From assembly GCF_028206995.1 (NCBI RefSeq), contig NZ_JAQLFL010000007.1, positions 62,001 through 126,000 of the forward strand: a stretch of DNA of 64,000 bases. The letters are read 5' to 3'. This DNA is from Collinsella aerofaciens. Its GTDB lineage: Bacteria; Actinomycetota; Coriobacteriia; Coriobacteriales; Coriobacteriaceae. Position numbers and translations under genes: made by a program. Positions 52,142-60,525 of the stretch are shown here, piece by piece (positions within the stretch are counted from its first letter, which is position 1; every line of letters starts with the position of its first letter). Under the pieces are notes generated by a model. It was not told where the DNA came from. It worked only from the letters and a program-made list of their open reading frames with translations, and did no database searches.

Positions 52142-53707
52142 GCTGGTGTGGCGCCAGCGAGGGTCGGTGAGCGTACGCGCCACACCCAGTCCAACGGGCA
52201 GAAACGCTACGATGAGCACTGCGCGCACAAACCAGCCGAGCATATTGACCGTGTCGAAGGTGCACATGTAATACATCGAGCGATACAGATACAAGCCCGG
52301 CACCATAATGACAATCGAAGGCACCGTGAGGGCGATGCGCGGGTAGGTGAGCTTGACTTCAGCCAAGCTTGCGAGCAGCCCCGATACCAGCGCGCCGATA
52401 AACGCTGCTGCCTCGGGAGGCATTCCCGTGCTGAGGCCCAGGAAGGGAATCATCGTCGGCGCATCGACAAGGGTCAGACGCAGGGTATTGGACACGGCGC
52501 CGATCAACCCAGCTGCCGCGGCCATCTTTACCGGGCTGTTGAACATCACCGAGAAGCCGAATACGCCAACGAAGCTCATCACCACGCGCAGGAGCGTAAG
52601 GGCAAGCGGCGAAAGGCCCAGTGGGGCAAAGTCGTCCGGCGCCAGGCCAACACACTCGGCAACCATCCAACCTACGAGGGTCGCCATCACAATAATCGAT
52701 ACGGCATATGAAAGGCGCTCGATACCGCTTCGCATGTCGAGCTTAGCGATGTCGAGGCCTGCCGTAATGAGTGGAAAGCCGGGAATCACAAAGAGCATGG
52801 CGCCGATATAGCCTTCTTGGTGCGACATTGCCCCCGGTATGACCTGGCCAAGGCCGAGCAATGCCAGCAGATACGAAACGCAAGCGAGCGCAACGCCGGT
52901 CGTCAGCGCGCTGAACTGACCAAGGCCTTGCTTGAGAATATGGGAGCGGGCAAAGTTGCCGACACCCGCGCCCACGAACGCGCAGGCCATCTCGATAGGG
53001 CCGCCGCCGAGCAAAAAAACGAAGGCGCCACAGGCGCAGGCCGCCGCAAGGCCCTGTTGCCAAGGCGCGTAATCAGGTTTTGAACTCTCAACGGTCTTGA
53101 GCATCTCGTGATACTCGTGCACCGTGAAGCGACGACCATAGGTCTCGATTTCCTTGAGGAAACTCTCCATCATCCAAATGCGATGGGTATTGACGCCCGT
53201 TGTGGGCAAGCTGACAACCTCGTTAAAGCAGTGGCCATCTTCGATGCAGGTGCACTCAAACGACAGAAGACTCAGGTCGACGTGAATCGTGACGCCCAGT
53301 ACGGCAGCAACACGATTCATGGTATCGCGCACGCGCCAGGCACCCGTTCCGCTTGCCAGCATAAGCATGCCGGTGCGGCAGATGATGGATGATTTATCGG
53401 TGAGCGGCGCATCGACGGCAAGTTCATCGCCTGCCGTCACGATCTGGTGCCAGTCAGTTTTCATATGGAGCGCGCCGGCACGGACACCGTGGTGCATGGG
53501 GGCTCTCGAAAGCAGCGAGTCAAGGCGCGAAGGCTGTGAGGGCTCCGCCGATTCGCCCTCGTCCTCGTCGGGCTCTTCATCGACCAGATCAAAGGAATCA
53601 AGCGGCGCTGGCTCGCGACGATCGATTAGCTCCTCATCCTCATCATCAAAGTAATTGAACTGATCGAGCATGTCCTCTTCGATTGCACGCTCGCTCACAT
53701 CGTCCAT
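52139..53707 (-). CDS. threonine/serine exporter family protein (ThrE-like)
   Basis: Membrane exporter, 522 residues. An acidic cytoplasmic N-terminus (about 1-65, DDEDEEL, EEPDEDEGESAEP) precedes the conserved DUF1212 soluble domain (LMLASGTGAWRVRDTMNRVA, then THRIWMMESFLKEIE). About ten transmembrane helices follow, including the second ThrE_2-like bundle with GLSTGMPPEAAAFIGALVSG. Domain order matches ThrE of Corynebacterium, which exports threonine and serine; substrate here is by homology only. GAAGGGAG precedes the ATG. Confidence 0.92.
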   Translation of the reverse strand: MDDVSERAIEEDMLDQFNYFDDEDEELIDRREPAPLDSFDLVDEEPDEDEGESAEPSQPSRLDSLLSRAPMHHGVRAGALHMKTDWHQIVTAGDELAVDAPLTDKSSIICRTGMLMLASGTGAWRVRDTMNRVAAVLGVTIHVDLSLLSFECTCIEDGHCFNEVVSLPTTGVNTHRIWMMESFLKEIETYGRRFTVHEYHEMLKTVESSKPDYAPWQQGLAAACACGAFVFLLGGGPIEMACAFVGAGVGNFARSHILKQGLGQFSALTTGVALACVSYLLALLGLGQVIPGAMSHQEGYIGAMLFVIPGFPLITAGLDIAKLDMRSGIERLSYAVSIIVMATLVGWMVAECVGLAPDDFAPLGLSPLALTLLRVVMSFVGVFGFSVMFNSPVKMAAAAGLIGAVSNTLRLTLVDAPTMIPFLGLSTGMPPEAAAFIGALVSGLLASLAEVKLTYPRIALTVPSIVIMVPGLYLYRSMYYMCTFDTVNMLGWFVRAVLIVAFLPVGLGVARTLTDPRWRHTS

Positions 53708-53813
53708 ACAGGGGCTCCCTTCCTACCGACTAACCCCCATCCTAGGCAGCAACGGCTAAAGGAAACATAAAAGAGACGACTGTCATGCGAGCCATGTGCT
53801 CAATAGCCGTTGG
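53708..53813. other. intergenic region upstream of the ThrE-like gene
   Basis: Part of a 342-base gene-free block that is otherwise filled by two hairpin elements. No RNA or gene recognised in this part; it should contain the exporter promoter. Confidence 0.5.
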
Positions 53814-53871
53814 GTAGTCATTGGGGACGTTCTTAAATGACCAGTCAAACAAGAACGTCCCCAATGGCTAC
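53814..53871. repeat. 21-bp inverted repeat containing GGGGACGTTCTT
   Basis: Arms 53814-53834 and 53851-53871 (GTAG.CATTGGGGACGTT and complement) pair with two mismatches around 16 bases. The GGGGAC core recalls the TAA-linked family, but it is not next to a stop codon. Confidence 0.75.
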
Positions 53872-53924
53872 TCCGGCAACGCCGATGTTTTGGCAACGCC
53901 AGCGAGCGACGTCCAGGGCGAACA

Positions 53925-53997
53925 AGTTGACATGAAAAAGGCAAGGCATAGACCTTCTGGTCATGCCTTGCCTTTTGAATGACAAATTGTCGCTCTG
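53925..53997 (-). repeat. composite hairpin with GGCATAGACC core, downstream of lysS
   Basis: Inner stem AAAGGCAAGGCATAGACC with GGTCATGCCTTGCCTTT around TTCT. Outer imperfect arms GCGAACAAGTTGACAT and ATGACAAATTGTCGC. On the minus strand the stem ends in TTTTTCATG, so it probably terminates lysS. Shares GGCATAGACCTT..GGTCATGCC with the element behind cysS. Confidence 0.85.
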
Positions 53998-54021
53998 GGC
54001 GGCGCGCAGCGTCGAGCGGTT

Positions 54022-54048
54022 ACGGCGTTTGGTAAAACGCCGTAACCC
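54022..54048 (-). terminator. hairpin directly after lysS
   Basis: GGTTACGGCGTTT and AAACGCCGTAACC form a short-loop stem starting a few bases past the lysS stop; no T run. Possibly an mRNA 3'-stability element working with the following composite hairpin. Confidence 0.6.
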
Positions 54049-54049
54049 C

Positions 54050-56014
54050 CTAGTACATCTTTGCGCCGGCGGGGATGGAAGCGTCGAGCTGGATCAGGTT
54101 GAGACGCTCCTCGCCCTCCTCCTCGTGGATGGCACTGATGAGCATACCGCAGCTGGGGATGCCCATCATCTTGCGCGGAGGCAGGTTGGTGATGGCGAGC
54201 AGAGTCTTGCCGACCAGGTCCTCGGGCTCGTAGTACTCGTGAATGCCGGAGAGAATGGTACGGTCGGTGCCGGTGCCGTCGTCGAGCGTAAAGTTCAGCA
54301 GCTTCTTGGACTTCTTGACGGCCTCGCATGCCTTGACCTTCACGGCGCGGCAGTCGCTCTTGGAGAAGGTATCAAAGTCGACGAACTCCTCGAACAGCGG
54401 CTCAACGGCGATCTTGGAGTAATCGAGCGTGGGCTTAAGCGACGTAACGAACGGGCTCGCGGCGTTGCCGGCCTCGGCAGCCTTGGCGGCAGCGGCACCG
54501 GACTGGAAACCCTTCTCGGGCTTCATGTGCGGGAACAGCAGCACGTCGCGGATAGAAGCCTGGTTGGTGAGCAGCATGACCACGCGGTCGATGCCGATGC
54601 CGATGCCGCCCGCAGGAGGCATACCGTACTCGAGGGCGCGCACGTAGTCCTCGTCGTACTCCATGGCCTCGTCGTCACCGCCGGCCTTCTCGGCCATCTG
54701 AGCGGCAAAGCGCTCGGCCTGGTCGACCGGGTCGTTGAGCTCGGAGAACGCGTTGGCGTACTCGTGACCGGCAATAACCAGCTCAAAGCGGTGCGTCAGG
54801 CGCGGGTCGTCCTCAAAGCGCTTGGCAAGCGGGCTGACCTCGATGGGGTAATCGCACACGAACGTGGGGTTGACGATGGTGTCCTCGCCCAGCTCATCGT
54901 AAATCTCGGCGATGATCTTGCCGGCAGTCCACTCGGGCTTGATCTCCAGGCCCTTCTCGCGCGCGGCGGCAGCAAGCTCCTCGACCGGCGTGTCGATGGT
55001 GACCTGCTTGCCGAGCACGTCGGAGACGATGTCGGTCATGGGACGGCTGGCCCACTCACCAGAAAGGTCGATGGTCTGGCCCTGGTACTCGATGACCTCG
55101 GGGTTGCCGATGGCCTTGTTGGCAGCCTTGATGACACCCTGGGCGAGTGCCTTCATGCCCTCGAGGTCGGAGAAGGCACGGTAGGCCTCCATCGTGGTGA
55201 ACTCGGGGTTGTGGGTAAGGTCCATGCCCTCGTTACGGAAGATGCGGCCGATCTCGAACACGCGCTCAAAACCACCGACAATGCAGCGCTTGAGGTGCAG
55301 CTCGGTGGCAATACGCAGGTAGCACTCCTGATCGAGCGCGTTGAAGTGGGTAATGAACGGCTTGGCAGTAGCGCCGCCCTGGATGGTCTGCAGGATGGGG
55401 GTCTCGACCTCCATGTAGCCGTCGGACTCCATAAAGCGACGGAAGGTGGAGAGAATCTGCGAACGCTTACGGAAGGTCTCGCGAACGTCGTCGTTGGCGA
55501 TCAGGTCGACATAGCGCTGGCGATAGCGGGTCTCCTTGTCGGAAAGACCGTGGAACTTCTCGGGCAGCGGACGAACGGCCTTGGCAAGCAGGGTCGCGCT
55601 CTTAGGAGCAACGGAAAGCTGGCCGCGCTGGGTGCGCACGACCACGCCGGTCACGCCCAGGATGTCGCCCAGGTCGAGGGCCTTGAGCGTATTCCAGGCA
55701 GCCTCGTCCATGTCGTTGATGCGGCAGAACAGTTGAATCTCGGCAGTCGCATCGCGCACGACGATGAACATGATCTTGCCCTGACCGCGCTTGGCGACCA
55801 CACGGCCGGCGATCTTCACGACATCCTCGGTGTCCTCACCATCGGCAAGATCGGCGTACTTAGTCTCGATATCGGCGACGTAGTCCTCAAGCTCAGAGTG
55901 CTCGGGATAGGGGTTCTGGCCCGCCTCGAACAGGGCGGCGCGCTTGGCCAGGCGGGTGGCGCGCTCGTCGTTGAGCGTCGATGCCTGATCGGCGGCGTTC
56001 TGGTTCTCTGCCAT
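54050..56014 (-). CDS. lysS: lysine--tRNA ligase with C-terminal Trbp111-type tRNA-binding domain
   Basis: 654 residues, about 150 more than normal class II LysRS. OB-fold anticodon domain (KIAGRVVAKRGQGKIMFIVV), motif 2 FEIGRIFRNEGMDLTHNPEF and motif 3 GGIGIGIDRVVMLLTN. From about 545 a second domain follows: DFDTFSKSDCRAVKVKACEA, SKKLLNFTLDDGTG, RTILSGIHEYYEPEDLVGK and NLPPRKMMGIPSCGMLISA. This is the Trbp111/CsaA-type OB fold that is usually attached to MetRS or free-standing. It should strengthen tRNA binding. Distinct terminators lie on both sides. Confidence 0.95.
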   Translation of the reverse strand: MAENQNAADQASTLNDERATRLAKRAALFEAGQNPYPEHSELEDYVADIETKYADLADGEDTEDVVKIAGRVVAKRGQGKIMFIVVRDATAEIQLFCRINDMDEAAWNTLKALDLGDILGVTGVVVRTQRGQLSVAPKSATLLAKAVRPLPEKFHGLSDKETRYRQRYVDLIANDDVRETFRKRSQILSTFRRFMESDGYMEVETPILQTIQGGATAKPFITHFNALDQECYLRIATELHLKRCIVGGFERVFEIGRIFRNEGMDLTHNPEFTTMEAYRAFSDLEGMKALAQGVIKAANKAIGNPEVIEYQGQTIDLSGEWASRPMTDIVSDVLGKQVTIDTPVEELAAAAREKGLEIKPEWTAGKIIAEIYDELGEDTIVNPTFVCDYPIEVSPLAKRFEDDPRLTHRFELVIAGHEYANAFSELNDPVDQAERFAAQMAEKAGGDDEAMEYDEDYVRALEYGMPPAGGIGIGIDRVVMLLTNQASIRDVLLFPHMKPEKGFQSGAAAAKAAEAGNAASPFVTSLKPTLDYSKIAVEPLFEEFVDFDTFSKSDCRAVKVKACEAVKKSKKLLNFTLDDGTGTDRTILSGIHEYYEPEDLVGKTLLAITNLPPRKMMGIPSCGMLISAIHEEEGEERLNLIQLDASIPAGAKMY

Positions 56015-56036
56015 AAGTTAGCTCCTCAAACTAAAA

Positions 56037-56065
56037 CGCTCCCCAGGATTCGGTCCCAGGGAGCG
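56037..56065 (-). terminator. terminator hairpin between greA and lysS
   Basis: CGCTCCC (56037-56043) with GGGAGCG (56059-56065) plus inner pairs, then TTTTAG on the minus strand. It ends greA, or attenuates read-through into lysS, whose start is only 23 bases away. Confidence 0.7.
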
Positions 56066-56093
56066 AAAACATACCTTTACGCGGGACCGTGGT

Positions 56094-56564
56094 CTAGCGT
56101 GCGATCTTGGCGATGGTGTAGACGCGAGTCTTGCCGGAAGGCGTAACGACCTCGACGGAGTCGCCCTCGCCGTGACCGATGATGGCGTGACCGACCGGAG
56201 ACTCGTTGGAAATCTTGTGCTCGAGCGAGTTGGTCTCGGTGGTACCAACGAGCGTGACTTCCATGACCTCGCCGTTGGGATCAATCAGCGAAACGGTGGA
56301 ACCGATGGAGACGGTCAGATCGCCCGTAGTGGCAGCAACCTGAGCGTTGGCAAGAATGGCCTGGATCTCGGCGATACGAGCAGCATTCTGGGCCTGCTTG
56401 TCCTTGGCGGCATCGTACTCGGAGTTCTCCGAAAGGTCGCCGAACGCGCGGGCTTCCTTGATGTCCTCGACGATCTCCTTGGCGTAATCGCCCTCACGCC
56501 AGGCGAGCTCCTCGACGAGCTTCTGGCGGCCCTCAGCGGTCAGTACGATCTGGCTTGCGTCCAT
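56094..56564 (-). CDS. greA: transcription elongation factor GreA
   Basis: Rescues backtracked RNA polymerase by stimulating transcript cleavage. 156 residues: N-terminal coiled coil (LTAEGRQKLVEELAWREGDY) with the acidic tip DLSENSEYDAAKD, and C-terminal FKBP-like domain (ISNESPVGHAIIGHGEGDSV). ATG at 56564 after GGGGAG is chosen over a start 10 codons upstream. Confidence 0.96.
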   Translation of the reverse strand: MDASQIVLTAEGRQKLVEELAWREGDYAKEIVEDIKEARAFGDLSENSEYDAAKDKQAQNAARIAEIQAILANAQVAATTGDLTVSIGSTVSLIDPNGEVMEVTLVGTTETNSLEHKISNESPVGHAIIGHGEGDSVEVVTPSGKTRVYTIAKIAR

Positions 56565-56609
56565 ACGGATATCTCCCCAACTCTGATCAAACAATCAACT
56601 GTCAACAAA

Positions 56610-56645
56610 ACGAAAAAGACCGGCTAGCCTGCGGGCAAGCCGGTC
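56610..56645 (-). terminator. intrinsic terminator of tatA
   Basis: GACCGGCT (56618-56625) with AGCCGGTC (56638-56645) followed on the minus strand by TTTTTCGTTTT. Confidence 0.88.
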
Positions 56646-56670
56646 AGGTGCTCACCCCAAAGGGATGGGA

Positions 56671-56946
56671 CTACTCTGCGTCCGCGTCGCTGTCCTCTGC
56701 CTGCTTCTTCTTGGCAGCAGCGAGCTTGGCCTCGAGCTCAGCGATCTCCTTGTCCTCCTCGGACTGCTCGACCACGACCTCCTCGGCCTGCTTGGTCTCG
56801 GCCTTATCGTCGCCCTCCATACCCTCACGGATATTCTTGACGGTAGAGCCGAGGGACTTGCCGAGCTTCGGCAGGTTCTTGGGCCCGAAGATAATCAGGA
56901 CAACGACGAGAATAATGATGAGCTCAGGAGCCCTCAGTCCAAACAT
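56671..56946 (-). CDS. tatA: Sec-independent protein translocase protein TatA/E
   Basis: Pore-forming component of the twin-arginine export system. 91 residues: N-terminal membrane helix (ELIIILVVVLIIFGPKNLPK), FGPKNLP hinge, amphipathic helix (LGKSLGSTVKNIREGM) and an acidic/coiled-coil tail rich in Glu, Lys and Ala. ATG at 56946 with GGAGG upstream. No tatC in the window. Confidence 0.93.
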   Translation of the reverse strand: MFGLRAPELIIILVVVLIIFGPKNLPKLGKSLGSTVKNIREGMEGDDKAETKQAEEVVVEQSEEDKEIAELEAKLAAAKKKQAEDSDADAE

Positions 56947-57017
56947 GTAGACCTCCACAATACAGCGAGACAAGCTCGAATGAGTATACCGCGGGTATCG
57001 CGGTATCACAACACTAA

Positions 57018-57047
57018 CTAAAAAAAGGGACCGCAAGAAGCGGTCCC
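57018..57047 (-). terminator. intrinsic terminator of tRNA-Pro
   Basis: GGGACCGC (57027-57034) with GCGGTCCC (57040-57047), then seven T on the minus strand. Confidence 0.92.
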
Positions 57048-57058
57048 TCCTCATGCTC

Positions 57059-57135
57059 TGGTCGGGTTGACTGGATTTGAACCAGCGACCCCTGCGTCCC
57101 GAACGCAGTGCTCTACCAAACTGAGCCACAACCCG
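57059..57135 (-). tRNA. tRNA-Pro (anticodon CGG)
   Basis: Minus-strand cloverleaf: acceptor CGGGTTG with CAACCCG, anticodon stem CTGCG/CGCAG around TTCGGGA, T-loop GGTTCAAATCC, encoded CCA. Confidence 0.96.
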
Positions 57136-57184
57136 TTAGCTCGACTATAGTAACAAAGATTTTCGCCGCGTGCTAGAGAAATTT

Positions 57185-58081
57185 TTATTTCTTTGGCGCG
57201 TCGATTTGAACCGTGTTGGGAATAAGCTCAGTCGCGCAGGCCCACCAGCCATTTTGCTGGGCAGCATCGGCAAGCCTTTCGACCGTGGCAGCGGTGTCGC
57301 AAATGGCAAACGAGCAGGCACCCGATCCGCACACATCTACAGCAACGGTTCCGTCCTGTTTACGCAGCCAGTCGAGGACCGTTTGAATCTGCGACTCCAT
57401 CTGTGCGGAAATGACACCCAGATTATTATGGATGAGTGCATATGCCGTCTCGGCATCACCAGCACGCAAGGCAGAAGCTATCGCGCCGGGCTTGTCCGCA
57501 GGCACCGGGGCCTCGTCAAAACGTCGATAGGCTTCAATTGTCGAAACGCTTGCCTCGCGCGGCTTGACCAGCACGACGGGCGTCGCGGGCAGCGCGGGGT
57601 ACTCAGTTGCCAGCACGTCTCCCCCACCTACGTAGAACGCAGGACTCGCGTGCAAAAAGAACGGGACGTCAGCACCAATGCCCCGCGCAATATCGTCGAG
57701 CGCTGGGTCGGTGCGATCAATGCCCCAGAGCTCTGCCAAGGCGACAATGACCGCGGCCGCATCCGTCGAGGGGCCGCCCAAGCCGGCGCACAATGGAATG
57801 CGCTTCTCAATCGTCACGCAGATGTTTGCCTCGCGACCATAATGCTCGGCCATAGCAACCGCAGCCCGATGCGCCGTATTCTTTTGCATGGGAAAATCTG
57901 ATGCTGGAACCGTCTGGACGGTCAGCGCCTGCGACGGCGTGACCGTCACGGTATCGGAAAGACCGACGGCCGCCATCAGGGAATCGACCCTGTGGTAGCC
58001 GCGGTCATCGCGCTCGGTATGAACCCCCAGGTAGAGGTTAATCTTTGCCGGCGCGGAAAGGGTCAGGGACCGATCGGTCAC
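57185..58081 (-). CDS. ispE: 4-diphosphocytidyl-2-C-methyl-D-erythritol kinase
   Basis: Fourth step of the MEP pathway, phosphorylating CDP-ME with ATP. GHMP-kinase fold, 298 residues: LSAPAKINLYLGVHTERDDR, ATP loop IPLCAGLGGPSTDAAA (Gly/Ser-rich, with P for the usual G), IGADVPFF and the C-terminal CGSGACSFA motif. GTG at 58081 after GAGGAG; 2 bases from the veg stop. Same veg-ispE order as in Bacillus. Confidence 0.95.
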   Translation of the reverse strand: MTDRSLTLSAPAKINLYLGVHTERDDRGYHRVDSLMAAVGLSDTVTVTPSQALTVQTVPASDFPMQKNTAHRAAVAMAEHYGREANICVTIEKRIPLCAGLGGPSTDAAAVIVALAELWGIDRTDPALDDIARGIGADVPFFLHASPAFYVGGGDVLATEYPALPATPVVLVKPREASVSTIEAYRRFDEAPVPADKPGAIASALRAGDAETAYALIHNNLGVISAQMESQIQTVLDWLRKQDGTVAVDVCGSGACSFAICDTAATVERLADAAQQNGWWACATELIPNTVQIDAPKK

Positions 58082-58083
58082 CG

Positions 58084-58380
58084 TTAATGCTCCTCGAGCT
58101 GATTGCCGAGCGGGGTAAAGATATGCTCGCCGCTCTCGGGGTCGAACAGCTCGACCTGACCGGTGAGGACATCGATATACTGGTAGGACTGACGCGACTT
58201 GCGGCCGCGACGCTCGTCAACCTCGACGATAAAGACGGCGGGGTGCACGCTCTTGATGGTGCCCATGCGCTCGACGACGCGGGTGCGGCCCATGTTGGCC
58301 TTCACCTTAACGCGATCGCCCACCATATCGGTCAGCTTCTCGTGGATGTCGTCGACGTGATTGACTTCCATCTCTTCCAT
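58084..58380 (-). CDS. veg: Veg family protein
   Basis: Small conserved protein, 98 residues; in B. subtilis Veg stimulates biofilm matrix genes. Visible: VDDIHEKLTDMVGDRVKVKA, GRTRVVERMGTIKSVHPAVF and SYQYIDVLTGQVELFD, the SH3-like barrel of the family. ATG at 58380 follows CTGGAGG; an upstream in-frame start would add 8 residues. The C-terminal part is longer than the Bacillus protein. A likely promoter lies upstream. Confidence 0.92.
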   Translation of the reverse strand: MEEMEVNHVDDIHEKLTDMVGDRVKVKANMGRTRVVERMGTIKSVHPAVFIVEVDERRGRKSRQSYQYIDVLTGQVELFDPESGEHIFTPLGNQLEEH

Positions 58381-58447
58381 GAACAGGGCCTCCAGAAGGT
58401 GCAATTCAAAAAGGGGATAATACCCCTAAGATAGACAAAACTCTAAT

Positions 58448-58477
58448 ACTATAGCACCCTGCTGCCGTCATACGCAA
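58448..58477 (-). promoter_or_regulatory. putative promoter of veg-ispE
   Basis: On the minus strand TTGCGT (58477-58472) and TATAGT (58453-58448) with an 18-base spacer, about 68 bases before the veg start. Confidence 0.6.
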
Positions 58478-58510
58478 GTAGCTTAAAAAGCCCGGTCCCA
58501 AATTGACTAC

Positions 58511-58957
58511 TTACAGACTATCGGTGTCCAAGACGATGGTGAACGGACCGTCGTTGACAAGATCGACTTTCATATCGGCGCCGAAGATGCCATGTGCTAC
58601 TTGCTCGACGTCCTCGCGCACAAGCGTCAAGAAGTACTCGTAGAGCTCGTTGGCGACATCGGGGGCGCCGGCATCCGTAAACGACGGACGGCGGCCGTGG
58701 CGGCAGTCGGCAAACAGCGTGAACTGCGACACCACGAGCACCTCGCCGTCGACATCGGCAAGTGCCAGGTTGGTCTTGCCGTTCTCGTCCTCGTTGATAC
58801 GCAGCCCGCGGAGCTTGCCCCACAGCTTGTCGGCCTCGGCACGCGTATCGCCATGGCCCACACCCAGCAGCACCAGGTAGCCGCGTCCAATGCGGCCCAC
58901 GCACTCGCCGTCGACCGTCACGCCGGCGTTGAGCACGCGCTGCACCACCGCACGCAC
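58511..58957 (-). CDS. dtd: D-aminoacyl-tRNA deacylase
   Basis: Proofreading enzyme that removes D-amino acids from tRNA. 148 residues: [52 protein letters not shown] (SQFTL active-site motif) and the C-terminal cis-Pro region NDGPFTI. GTG at 58957 follows GAGGAG, overlapping nothing; it starts 3 bases after rdgB ends. Confidence 0.95.
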   Translation of the reverse strand: MRAVVQRVLNAGVTVDGECVGRIGRGYLVLLGVGHGDTRAEADKLWGKLRGLRINEDENGKTNLALADVDGEVLVVSQFTLFADCRHGRRPSFTDAGAPDVANELYEYFLTLVREDVEQVAHGIFGADMKVDLVNDGPFTIVLDTDSL

Positions 58958-58960
58958 GGT

Positions 58961-59602
58961 CTACTCCTCGCCCGTCAGCTTGGCGGACAGATGCTCGAGC
59001 GCGTGGAAACGATGGCTGATAGCGTTCTTCTCGTCCGCCGTCAGCTCGGCCATGGTCTTGCCCGGCGTGTCGACCGGCAGGAACAGCGGGTCGTAGCCAA
59101 AACCATGGTCGCCGCGGCCCTCGTGCGCGATAACGCCCTCGCAGGCGCCCTCGCCATAGGTAACCAGACCATCCGTGTCGATGAGCGCAACGACGCTCAT
59201 AAAGCGCGCGGTGCGATCCTCGTCCGCCACGCCTTCCAGGTTAACGAGCAGCTTTGCATTGTTGGCGGCATCGTCGCCGTGCACGCCCGCATAGCGCGCA
59301 CTATACACACCGGGCTCGCCGTCCAGCGCGTCGACGACCAGGCCGGAATCGTCGGCGATGGCCATAAGCCCCGTCTCCTCAACCGCAGCCTGCGCCTTGA
59401 TGATGGCGTTCTCCAAAAACGTCGTGCCGTTTTCCTCGGGGTCCTCAAAATCGCCCAGCTGGCCGAGCGCCACAAAGCGCACCTCGGGCATGACCTTGCC
59501 CAAAATGGCCTCGATCTCGGTGAGCTTATGGGCGTTGCCCGTTGCCACGACGATGGTCGCCGCCGGGTCGAGAGTGTCAATGTCGATCTTCTCAAGTGCC
59601 AT
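58961..59602 (-). CDS. rdgB: XTP/dITP diphosphohydrolase (RdgB/HAM1 family)
   Basis: Removes non-canonical purine nucleotides (ITP, XTP) from the pool. 213 residues: VVATGNAHKLTEIEAIL (substrate loop), GTTFLENAIIKA, ADDSGLVVDALDGEPGVYSA, and GRGDHGFGYDPLFLP near the C-terminus. AAGGAGG precedes the ATG. Part of the murE...rph-rdgB-dtd run. Confidence 0.95.
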   Translation of the reverse strand: MALEKIDIDTLDPAATIVVATGNAHKLTEIEAILGKVMPEVRFVALGQLGDFEDPEENGTTFLENAIIKAQAAVEETGLMAIADDSGLVVDALDGEPGVYSARYAGVHGDDAANNAKLLVNLEGVADEDRTARFMSVVALIDTDGLVTYGEGACEGVIAHEGRGDHGFGYDPLFLPVDTPGKTMAELTADEKNAISHRFHALEHLSAKLTGEE

Positions 59603-59700
59603 GAGTGGCCTCCTTGTCTCTATAGCAATGCCGCGCCGAGGGCGACGAGGGCCTCTGCCTCTCCCCTCTCAATCAACGGCAGTCTTGTGTCTAGACGTCT

Positions 59701-59747
59701 CCGCAGATAAAACCTACCAAAATAAACCCGTCCCTTTTGGCAGGTTA
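59701..59747 (-). repeat. TAA-linked GGGACGGG stem-loop, copy 5
   Basis: In the sense of rph: TAACCTGCCAAAA (beginning with the rph stop codon), loop GGGACGGGTTTA, then TTTTGGTAGGTTTT and ATCTGCGG. It matches copy 1 at 20018-20067 over about 45 bases with few changes, in opposite genomic orientation. Confidence 0.9.
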
Positions 59748-60470
59748 GGCGATGGCTTGGCGCTGAAGCTCGATGAGCTCGGCGATACCCTTGTCGCCCA
59801 GGTCGAGCAGGGCGTTGAGGCGTTTGCGGTCAAAGGGCGCCTGCTCGCCGGTGCCCTGGAGCTCGATCATCTCGCCGGTGTCGGTGGCGACGAGGTTCAT
59901 GTCGACCTCGGCATGGCTGTCCTCCGAATAATCGAGGTCAAGCAGCGTATTGCCGTCGACAACGCCCATGGAGATGGCAGCCACCTGGCCGATAAGCGGG
60001 ATGCGTTCGATCTTGCCCGCCTCGACCCACATGGCGAGGGCGTCGTGCAGCGCCACCCAGGCGCCGGTGATGCTCGCTGTACGCGTGCCGCCATCGGCCT
60101 GAATCACATCGCAGTCGACGGTGACGGTGTACTCGCCGAGCGCCTTCATGTTGACGACGGTACGCAGGCTGCGGCCAATGAGGCGCTCGATCTCCATGGA
60201 GCGACCCTTGCGGTTGGCGTGTTCGCGCTTGCAGCGCTTGCCGGTCGACGCCGGCAGCATGGCGTATTCCGCGGTCACCCAGCCGGCCTTAGCTCCCTTT
60301 CGCCAGCCCGGCACGCCCTCCTCGATAGTGGCGGCGCACAGCACGCGCGTGTCACCGAACTCGGCCAAACACGAGCCGTGGGCGTGCTTCATGACGCCGC
60401 GAGTCAGTTTGATGGGGCGCAGCTCATCGGCGGCGCGGCCGTTGGCGCGGTTGACCTGCATATACTCCAT
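59745..60470 (-). CDS. rph: ribonuclease PH
   Basis: Phosphorolytic 3'-to-5' exoribonuclease trimming tRNA precursors. 241 residues: RPIKLTRGVMKHAHGSCLAE, GDTRVLCAATIEEGVPGW, RTASITGAWVALHDA and SMGVVDGNTLLDLDYSED with the phosphate- and metal-binding Asp residues. AAAGGA precedes the ATG. The stop codon is the first triplet of a repeat element. Confidence 0.96.
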   Translation of the reverse strand: MEYMQVNRANGRAADELRPIKLTRGVMKHAHGSCLAEFGDTRVLCAATIEEGVPGWRKGAKAGWVTAEYAMLPASTGKRCKREHANRKGRSMEIERLIGRSLRTVVNMKALGEYTVTVDCDVIQADGGTRTASITGAWVALHDALAMWVEAGKIERIPLIGQVAAISMGVVDGNTLLDLDYSEDSHAEVDMNLVATDTGEMIELQGTGEQAPFDRKRLNALLDLGDKGIAELIELQRQAIA

Positions 60471-60525
60471 GGAAAAATCCTTTCGGCAAAAGGTGAACGT
60501 GAGCCTTTGGTCGGCGACCCTATAT

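Noticed and set aside
53963..56146. 727-codon plus-strand frame opposite lysS
   Set aside because: Same reason: antisense of a gene with complete class II synthetase motifs.
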